Below are positions 33,772 through 38,606 of a DNA stretch of 38,606 bases, in pieces; position 1 is the stretch's first letter, and every line of letters begins with the position of its first letter. A program made the position numbers and the translations under genes. This DNA comes from an uncultured Erysipelotrichaceae bacterium (GTDB taxonomy: Bacteria > Bacillota_I > Bacilli_A > RF39 > UBA660), in NCBI GenBank assembly GCA_902767365.1, contig CACXGX010000087.1, forward strand, positions 1 to 38,606, read 5' to 3'. The notes under the pieces were generated by a model that saw only the letters and a program-made list of their open reading frames with translations, had not been told where the DNA came from and did no database searches.

Positions 33772-34245
33772 TTAATAGAATGGTAACTCATCAGGATCAA
33801 TTTCTATGTTAGAACCAGCATCCCAAACATTAGAACCACTATTCTCAGAATCACTAGGGAAATCACTTGGACTTACAGAAGAATCGTCAAAATTTACATT
33901 TGATGGAGTATCACCTTTTCTATCCAAAAATTGAATAGAGTCAGCAACAACATATGTTGACCAAACCTGATTTCCATCCTTACCTGTATAACTATCTACT
34001 TGAAGTCTACCATCTACTGCTACTTGATTTCCTTTCTTTTGAAATTTAGCAACGTTTTCAGCTTGTTTTCTCCAAGCTACAACACTTATAAAGTCAGCAG
34101 TTCTATTTCCATCTTGATTTCCAGAATTGAAGCTTCTATCTACTGCTATTGTAAATCTAGCACGAGCTACACTTCCATTACTTGTATTAACATATTCACA
34201 TGTTGGATCTTTAGTTAAGCGTCCAACTAAACATACTTTATTCAT
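33772..34245 (-). CDS. ssb: Single-stranded DNA-binding protein
   Basis: SSB protects single-stranded DNA and recruits partners through its tail. The OB fold spans about 1-110: MNKVCLVGRLTKDPTCEYVN, ARFTIAVDRSF, DFISVVAWRKQAENV and KKGNQVAVDGRLQVDSY. A Ser/Asn/Asp-rich linker ends in DPDELPFY. The usual partner-binding end is DDDLPF, so an extra C-terminal Tyr caps the motif here. Located between rpsF and rpsR, the conserved order. Confidence 0.96.
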   Translation of the reverse strand: MNKVCLVGRLTKDPTCEYVNTSNGSVARARFTIAVDRSFNSGNQDGNRTADFISVVAWRKQAENVAKFQKKGNQVAVDGRLQVDSYTGKDGNQVWSTYVVADSIQFLDRKGDTPSNVNFDDSSVSPSDFPSDSENSGSNVWDAGSNIEIDPDELPFY

Positions 34246-34260
34246 ATATTACCTCTTTTC

Positions 34261-34551
34261 TTATTCTTCAACTTTAACAACTATGTGACGAATAATATTT
34301 TCATTAATTAGAGCAACACGATCAAATTCTTTAACAGCATTTGCATCTTTTGCTTCAACTAAATAATAGAAATAATAACCTGTTTTGTATTTGTTAATTT
34401 CATAAGCAAGTTCTTTTTGACCCCACTCTTTTGCTTCAACAATAGTAGCTTTCTTATCTTCAAGCATAGACTTAATAGAATCATTTACTCCCTTAATTAG
34501 AGATTCTTCTAAATCAGGTTTTACTATAAAGATTAGTTCATATTTATACAT
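34261..34551 (-). CDS. rpsF: Ribosomal protein S6
   Basis: S6, which binds 16S rRNA with S18. From ATG 34551 the 96-residue protein begins MYKYELIFIVKPDLEESLI and has EWGQKELAYEINKYKTGYYF, typical of S6. An upstream ATG (34590) extends the frame by 13 residues, but those codons contain the AAAGGAGGTG ribosome site, so 34551 is the real start. Confidence 0.96.
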   Translation of the reverse strand: MYKYELIFIVKPDLEESLIKGVNDSIKSMLEDKKATIVEAKEWGQKELAYEINKYKTGYYFYYLVEAKDANAVKEFDRVALINENIIRHIVVKVEE

Positions 34552-34608
34552 CTTTACACCTCCTTTTGGACAATTGGCCATTTCTGGCAAGGAGTATTAA
34601 AAATACTC
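34552..34608 (-). promoter_or_regulatory. rpsF leader with two hairpins, probable S6:S18 control site
   Basis: The short leader starts with a perfect hairpin GAGTATT/AATACTC (34608-34592). It is followed by a second one formed by TTGCCA and TGGCCAA around GAAA (34590-34574), just upstream of the ribosome site. Bacterial rpsF operons are often repressed by the S6:S18 complex binding a leader hairpin. Structure is seen; the regulatory assignment follows from position only. Confidence 0.45.
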
Positions 34609-34614
34609 GTAAGT

Positions 34615-34643
34615 AATATAACAAAAAACAATGAATTTGTAAA
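34615..34643 (-). promoter_or_regulatory. Promoter of rpsF-ssb-rpsR
   Basis: -35 TTTACA (34643-34638), 17 bp spacer, -10 TATATT (34620-34615) with an upstream TG (extended -10). Initiation near 34608 places the hairpin at the 5' end of the message. Confidence 0.65.
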
Positions 34644-34654
34644 GTTTTTTCTAC

Positions 34655-34684
34655 ATAAAAAAGCAAGAATTATATTTAATTCTT
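34655..34684 (-). terminator. Terminator of pncC-Nudix transcript
   Basis: AAGAATTA/TAATTCTT stem (8 bp, 4 nt loop) followed by GCTTTTTT on the minus strand. Confidence 0.75.
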
Positions 34685-34696
34685 ACAAAATGTTAT

Positions 34697-35515
34697 TTAA
34701 TTATTTTTATATTTAAATAGCCTACTTGGTCTATGTCCTTCTCCAGTTTTAAATTTATCAGTTTGTTCAACTTTATTTGCAATAATTCTTCTAAATGCTG
34801 GATCCAATAATTTTTTACCAAGTATTAACTCATAAACTTTTTGTAATTCACCCAAAGTGAAGTATTCAGGCATCATATTAAAAACAATATCAGTATATTC
34901 TATTTTATTTCTTAATCTTTCTAGTCCGCTTAATATAACTAATGGATTATCAAAAGCTAAATTTGGATTTTCTTTTATATAAAATGAATATCTATCTGTA
35001 GTTAACTCTCTTAATACTTTTAAAATTGAAAAAGAAATTAATTCATCACCATTAGATAACCAAATTTCTACGATATTATCTTTTTCTTCAATTTTTACTA
35101 TATCAAACCAAAAAGTATTACTATTTAATTTATTATTCAATCTATCTTTATCTATTAATGCCATGTAACTAGATAATACCACTCTCATACGAGGATCTCT
35201 TTTAACCCCACCAAAAGTGTATAATTGCTCTAAATAAATATGCTCAACACCTGTTTCATCTTTTAATATTCTTTTAGGAGCATCATCAAGTTCTTCATCT
35301 ATTTGAACAAAACCTCCAGGCAAACACCATTTACCTTTATAGGGATAATTATCTCTTTTAACAAGTAAAACACTCATCTTTTTTTCATCTAATTTTTTAT
35401 AATTTTTATCATCGACACTAGATATTCCAAATACTAGAATATCAGTTGATACAGCAAAACTAGGATATAATGATGAATCATAATCATTTAAAAACTCTTC
35501 TTCACTTTTATACAT
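34697..35515 (-). CDS. NrtR-like Nudix-winged-helix regulator (probable NAD-metabolism sensor)
   Basis: A 272-residue protein with an N-terminal Nudix domain (about 18-160) and a C-terminal winged-helix part (about 210-270; YFTLGELQKVYELILGK, then FRRIIANK). This architecture is that of NrtR, a repressor of NAD-synthesis genes that senses ADP-ribose. The Nudix box (68-90) is altered. In GX5EX7REUXEEXGU, the catalytic Glu after Arg82 is Ile83, and the EE pair is Asp86-Glu87. This suggests ligand binding without hydrolysis. KWCLPGGFV and YLEQLYTFG match NrtR-type proteins. It starts 3 bp after pncC. Regulation of the NAD genes upstream is inferred. Confidence 0.75.
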   Translation of the reverse strand: MYKSEEEFLNDYDSSLYPSFAVSTDILVFGISSVDDKNYKKLDEKKMSVLLVKRDNYPYKGKWCLPGGFVQIDEELDDAPKRILKDETGVEHIYLEQLYTFGGVKRDPRMRVVLSSYMALIDKDRLNNKLNSNTFWFDIVKIEEKDNIVEIWLSNGDELISFSILKVLRELTTDRYSFYIKENPNLAFDNPLVILSGLERLRNKIEYTDIVFNMMPEYFTLGELQKVYELILGKKLLDPAFRRIIANKVEQTDKFKTGEGHRPSRLFKYKNN

Positions 35516-35518
35516 TTA

Positions 35519-35986
35519 TTACCTCACTGATTTTTTTAACAACTTTATTGTTTCTAATAATACTAAGTCTTTATTATCTTCTCTTTTATCATAAACAGCA
35601 GTAATTCTACCAGAATAGTATTTATCTACATCTCTATCATAAACAGATATAAAAACTTCATCATCTTTTCCATATAAATTGCTTTCATCTTTTTTCAACA
35701 ATTTTCCAGTTATACCAATACCATAATTAGAATTTGCAAACATAGATATTTTTAAACTCATTTCTTTTGCAACTTCGATAGAATATACTGAATATTTATC
35801 AATTATTTCACTACTAACATTCATTTTTATTTTATATTCATTTGAATAAGTAACGCAAGAAAATTTTAATACATTTGATGCACCAGGTACATTTGTAATA
35901 GCATCAACTATATGACCACCAGTACAAGATTCCATTGTAGCGATTGTCTTATTTAATTTAATTAGTTTTTCTACTACTTCTTTCAT
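35519..35986 (-). CDS. pncC: Nicotinamide-nucleotide amidase (CinA C-terminal domain)
   Basis: A standalone CinA-C/PncC protein, which deamidates NMN to nicotinate mononucleotide and recycles NMN made by DNA ligase. Motifs are TMESCTGGHIVDAITNVPGAS with the catalytic Ser, CVTYSNEYKIKMNV and YGIGITGKL. From ATG 35986 it is 155 residues. An in-frame GTG (36007) adds seven codons spanning AAGGAG, which is better read as the ribosome site. The lengthy family insert SNLYGKDDEVFISVYD is intact. Confidence 0.82.
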   Translation of the reverse strand: MKEVVEKLIKLNKTIATMESCTGGHIVDAITNVPGASNVLKFSCVTYSNEYKIKMNVSSEIIDKYSVYSIEVAKEMSLKISMFANSNYGIGITGKLLKKDESNLYGKDDEVFISVYDRDVDKYYSGRITAVYDKREDNKDLVLLETIKLLKKSVR

Positions 35987-36012
35987 ATATCTTAACACTC
36001 CTTTCACTATAT

Positions 36013-36457
36013 TTATTTTATACTATCATTTTTATCATAACCATTTCTAAGGAAAAATATTGCAATTGCAACTGATTCAGCATCTTTATTCATTCATCAT
36101 TATTATGAGAAGTACTAGACACTAACACTACTTTTTTTATAAAATCATTAGAATTGTCAAATAAAAAACCTACAGATTTTGCCATTATAGAACGCTATTA
36201 CACCACTAAGCCAGTAAGCAAAGTCTTTTCCAAACATACTACACTAATTCTAAAATAATTTTTTCTAAGCTACACTTTTAAATATTTTTCCATTTTTATC
36301 GCAGTTTATATTGCAAAAAGTTAATATTGTGCAAGAAGAATCAGTACAAAACAATGGTTCCAACTTGTTATTAATAACATCTTTATCTTTTATATTCAAT
36401 ACTTAATTCACTTCTAATACTTCATATATAGATTAATCTATATATCCAACATACCAT
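36013..36457 (-). pseudogene. Decayed ADP-ribosylglycohydrolase (ARH/DraG family) gene
   Basis: No open frame, but four ordered pieces on the minus strand, in different frames, match the N-terminal two thirds of an ARH protein. First is IKDKDVINNKLEPLFCTDSS..TILT, corresponding to the metal-binding FTDDTVMT. Next, N-stop-CSMFGKDFAYWLSG corresponds to NAGYGxxFxxWL. Then MAKSVGFLFDNSNDF corresponds to GSAMRxSPVGFxFD. Last, SSTSHNNDE, a stop and shift, and DAESVAIAIFFLRNGYDK correspond to SHNHPEGIKGAxAVAxAIFLARxG. The C-terminal GGDSDT part is missing. ARH enzymes remove ADP-ribose from proteins. Family match is from recalled motifs. This explains the 500 bp gap between pncC and the PRPP synthetase gene. 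Confidence 0.68.
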
Positions 36458-36503
36458 GTTTTCTTTAAGTTATTAATCAAATGTTAATAACACCATATAT
36501 ATA

Positions 36504-36529
36504 AATAAGAAAGATTAATCTTTCTTATT
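36504..36529 (-). terminator. Hairpin at the end of the PRPP synthetase gene
   Basis: Perfect 13 bp inverted repeat AATAAGAAAGATT/AATCTTTCTTATT spanning the stop codon. The minus-strand tail is TATATATATGG, with only a weak U-tract; the plus-strand tail TTTATTT is stronger. It is likely a terminator, possibly bidirectional. Confidence 0.5.
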
Positions 36530-37594
36530 TTTATTTAACAATTCTATTATTTTATCATTTCCATGAACTATCTTTTTTAAAGATTTACCTTCATGAATAT
36601 AATCAATTATTTCTGCTATTCTTTTTGAACAATTTACTATATGTAACCACTTACATTTACTATAATTTTTAGGTATATAAGTTAAATTTGTTGTATATAA
36701 TTTATCAAAATATTTCTTTTTATAGGCATCTTTAAATACATCTATTCCCTCAGTAAATAAAGAGAAGGTTGTAATAAAGAATATTTTTTTAGCGCCACGT
36801 TCTCTTAATTTTTCTCCAACTTCAATCATTGATGCTCCGCTTGCTATCATATCATCTACAACAAGTACATTTCTATCTTTAACATCAGCACCCATATAAG
36901 CATGTTCAACTATTGGATTTTTTCCATTAACAATTTTTGTTAAATCACGTCTTTTATAAAACATTCCTACATCACTTGATAACATATCAGCATAATATCT
37001 AGCACGTTCCATAGCCCCCATATCAGGACTAATTACTAATAAATTATCAATTATATCTTCTGATTCAATAAGTTCTTCCAAAATAATATTAGTTGGATAA
37101 AAATTTTCAAATGGTAAGTTAGGTATTGCATTTGCAACTTTTCTTTCATGACAATCAAATGTTATTATATGTTGTATATTTAATCTTTCCAATTCCTGTA
37201 AAGCTGTTGCACAATCTAATGATTCTTTCCCTTTCCTTTTATCCTGCCTAGATTGATAAAGTAAAGGCATTATAACTGTTATTCTTCTAGCATATCCAGA
37301 TAAAGCACTAACTGCTCTTTTAATATCTTGAAAATGTTCATCTGGTCCCATTGGAACTTTCATTCCATGCATATCATAAGTAATACTATAGTTTCCAACA
37401 TCACTTAAGATAAAAACGTCTTTATCTCTAGTTGTTTCTTCAATTGATACTTTTCCTTCACCATTATTGAATCTAATACAATTAACATCCATTATATATG
37501 TTTTATCATTTCGATTCATTTTCTTTAAAAACTCATCAATTTCTAGACCAACTTCTTTAATATTGTCCATAACAATTAACTTTAAATCATTCAT
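36515..37594 (-). CDS. Divergent ribose-phosphate pyrophosphokinase (PRPP synthetase)
   Basis: Makes PRPP from ribose 5-phosphate and ATP. At 359 residues it is longer than standard Prs (about 315). Family motifs are shifted in sequence: VIMPLLYQSRQDKRKGKESL replaces PYYGYARQDRK..EPI, ITFDCHERKVANAI replaces ITLDLHxxQ, and FYKRRDLTKIV is followed by the PRPP loop VLVVDDMIASGASMIEVGE (normally VDDMIDTGGT). It is probably not the housekeeping enzyme. It follows the P-loop kinase by 24 bp and likely supplies PRPP for nucleotide or NAD salvage; ribosome site GGTGG. Confidence 0.82.
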   Translation of the reverse strand: MNDLKLIVMDNIKEVGLEIDEFLKKMNRNDKTYIMDVNCIRFNNGEGKVSIEETTRDKDVFILSDVGNYSITYDMHGMKVPMGPDEHFQDIKRAVSALSGYARRITVIMPLLYQSRQDKRKGKESLDCATALQELERLNIQHIITFDCHERKVANAIPNLPFENFYPTNIILEELIESEDIIDNLLVISPDMGAMERARYYADMLSSDVGMFYKRRDLTKIVNGKNPIVEHAYMGADVKDRNVLVVDDMIASGASMIEVGEKLRERGAKKIFFITTFSLFTEGIDVFKDAYKKKYFDKLYTTNLTYIPKNYSKCKWLHIVNCSKRIAEIIDYIHEGKSLKKIVHGNDKIIELLNKNKKD

Positions 37595-37618
37595 AACTTA
37601 CCACCATATTTCCCTTTA

Positions 37619-38158
37619 CTAACTAATTATATATTCTAAAGCCTTTTTTAAGACTTCTTCTCTATTACTTGATGTATCAAAATAAGGAATATTATACTTT
37701 TTACATTCACTCTCAATAAATTTTGAATATTCAATATCATCTTGAGTCCATTTTTTTAAATTTTCATCACTTATTTTGTTACTCCAAAAATTATTTTTAT
37801 CATTATCTCTTATTTGTTTAACATATGTATCAGCATCTACATGTGCATAACCAAGAAATATAACTTTAGTATCACTTGTATCAATCATTTCTATATCTTT
37901 AGGATATAAAAATGGTGTATCAAACAAATATTTTTCAATTCCATAATTAGTATCAGTTTTATTATCTAAAATGATCCTGTTAATAACAGTACATATTAGT
38001 GGTGAGACAGCTTGCCAACAATCATATTTTAAATTAAAAGCTTCACATATACCTCTTTTCACCGAATCCATTTTATAATGTGTAAAACCATAATCATTCA
38101 GCATCAATGAAAGACTAGTTTTTCCTGCTCTTGCTGCCCCAGCAATTATTACATGCAT
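37619..38158 (-). CDS. P-loop kinase, possible nicotinamide-riboside kinase
   Basis: A 179-residue P-loop protein: MHVIIAGAARAGKTSLSLML (Walker A GAARAGKTS), VKRGICEAF, FDTPFLYPKDI and VIFLGYAHVD, ending in YNIPYFDTSSNREEVLKKAL, a pattern of small nucleoside/nucleotide kinases. Adjacent to a NadD-like adenylyltransferase it recalls a split NadR, whose kinase domain phosphorylates nicotinamide riboside. Substrate is inferred from context only. The ATG 38158 has GGTGA; ATG 38182 is in frame but lacks a site and is nearly contiguous with the upstream stop. Confidence 0.62.
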   Translation of the reverse strand: MHVIIAGAARAGKTSLSLMLNDYGFTHYKMDSVKRGICEAFNLKYDCWQAVSPLICTVINRIILDNKTDTNYGIEKYLFDTPFLYPKDIEMIDTSDTKVIFLGYAHVDADTYVKQIRDNDKNNFWSNKISDENLKKWTQDDIEYSKFIESECKKYNIPYFDTSSNREEVLKKALEYIIS

Positions 38159-38171
38159 TTTATCACCAACC

Positions 38172-38606
38172 TTAATTTCCATACAAATGATTTTCTATAA
38201 TATAATTATAAACTTTTTTATCTAAAAAATCTTTATTTATTTTTCTTCTTAATTCAGTTGAACTGATTTTTATAAATGGATAATCTTGTATAATTAAAAA
38301 CTTATCTTTCTGTTCATAATTATCTACATAGCTCTTAATGTTTATATTATCTCTATTTAATACAATAACATTATTATTTAATAAAATGTCATCAACATTT
38401 TTCCATTTATCAAACGAAATAATATTATCAGCTGCTATAACCAAATATAGAGAATCATTTTTATAAATTTTGTTTAAAGCATCTAATATTTGATATGTAT
38501 ACTGATATTTATTATTAACATCATCTACAATTAAATAATCCCTTTTAATAAGTTTAATCATTTCACATCGTTTATTAATATCTGTTAAGTTATTTTTTCC
38601 CCAATA
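38172..38606 (-). CDS. Nicotinate/nicotinamide-nucleotide adenylyltransferase, C-terminal part (cut by window)
   Basis: The frame is open to the window edge (YWGKNNLTDINKRCEMIKLI...), so this is the C-terminal 144 residues of a longer protein, and the ATG at 38561 is internal. LVIAADNIISFDKWKNVDDI, VIVLNRD and the ISSTELRRKI nucleotide motif, then VYNYIIENHLYG, identify a NadD/NMNAT-type nucleotidyltransferase. It adenylates (deamido-)NMN to (deamido-)NAD. The GxFxPxHxGH motif should lie outside the window. It may be the housekeeping nadD or a salvage paralogue; this cannot be decided here. Confidence 0.85.
   Translation of the reverse strand, partial: YWGKNNLTDINKRCEMIKLIKRDYLIVDDVNNKYQYTYQILDALNKIYKNDSLYLVIAADNIISFDKWKNVDDILLNNNVIVLNRDNINIKSYVDNYEQKDKFLIIQDYPFIKISSTELRRKINKDFLDKKVYNYIIENHLYGN

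Noticed and set aside
1-38606. Mycoplasma-type genetic code (TGA as Trp)
   Set aside because: TGA ends several genes, the prfB frameshift depends on TGA as stop, and conserved Trp residues use TGG.
1-38606. CRISPR array, insertion sequence, tRNA or rRNA genes
   Set aside because: No regularly spaced repeats, transposase-like frame with terminal repeats, cloverleaf or rRNA motif was seen by eye.

Overview
The window is one 38.6 kb stretch of a very AT-rich chromosome. It uses the standard bacterial code: TGA is a stop throughout and Trp is TGG. Gene content is Firmicutes-like, with secE-nusG-rplK, rpsF-ssb-rpsR, divIC-tilS-ftsH-dusB, uvrBA-lgt, and ftsEX with an M23 hydrolase. Low G+C, many purine-rich Shine-Dalgarno sites, peptidoglycan-related genes without sporulation genes, and a dockerin-bearing secreted protease suggest an uncultivated gut Bacilli lineage near Erysipelotrichales/RF39. 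The lineage assignment is inference; no marker was placed on a tree.

Layout. 1-1260 (minus): start of rplK with its own promoter and a probable L1-binding leader, then nusG and secE. 1280-5318 (minus): uvrA, a YvlD-like membrane protein and lgt. 5414-10388 (minus): uvrB followed by a radical SAM protein and an N-acetylhexosamine-kinase-like protein, plus a separately promoted acyltransferase; these separate uvrB from uvrA. 10471-14835 (minus): three uncharacterised proteins, one with a transglutaminase-like Cys-His-Asp core and one whose C-terminus might be ADP-ribosyltransferase-like. 14939-19560 (plus): a glycosyltransferase, a secreted C1 protease with a dockerin, and a membrane-anchored surface protein. 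19600-24454 (minus): prfB with its programmed frameshift, a YitT protein, and the coupled ftsE-ftsX-M23 cell-wall module. 24487-34608 (minus): a ClpC-like ATPase with a decayed second ATPase domain, a YfcC-like transporter, dusB-RDD, tilS-ftsH, divIC and rpsF-ssb-rpsR. 34697-38606 (minus): an NAD-centred group comprising a truncated NadD-like adenylyltransferase, a P-loop kinase, a divergent PRPP synthetase, PncC and an NrtR-like Nudix regulator. A decayed ADP-ribosylglycohydrolase gene lies in its middle.

The most noteworthy items are the ClpC-like protein with a dead second ring, the dockerin protease paired with a surface protein, the NAD cluster with its ARH pseudogene, and the two large unknown proteins. 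Several start codons were moved from the longest reading frame because the ribosome binding site lies inside it; prfB and the window-edge nadD were extended beyond their longest single ATG-initiated frames.
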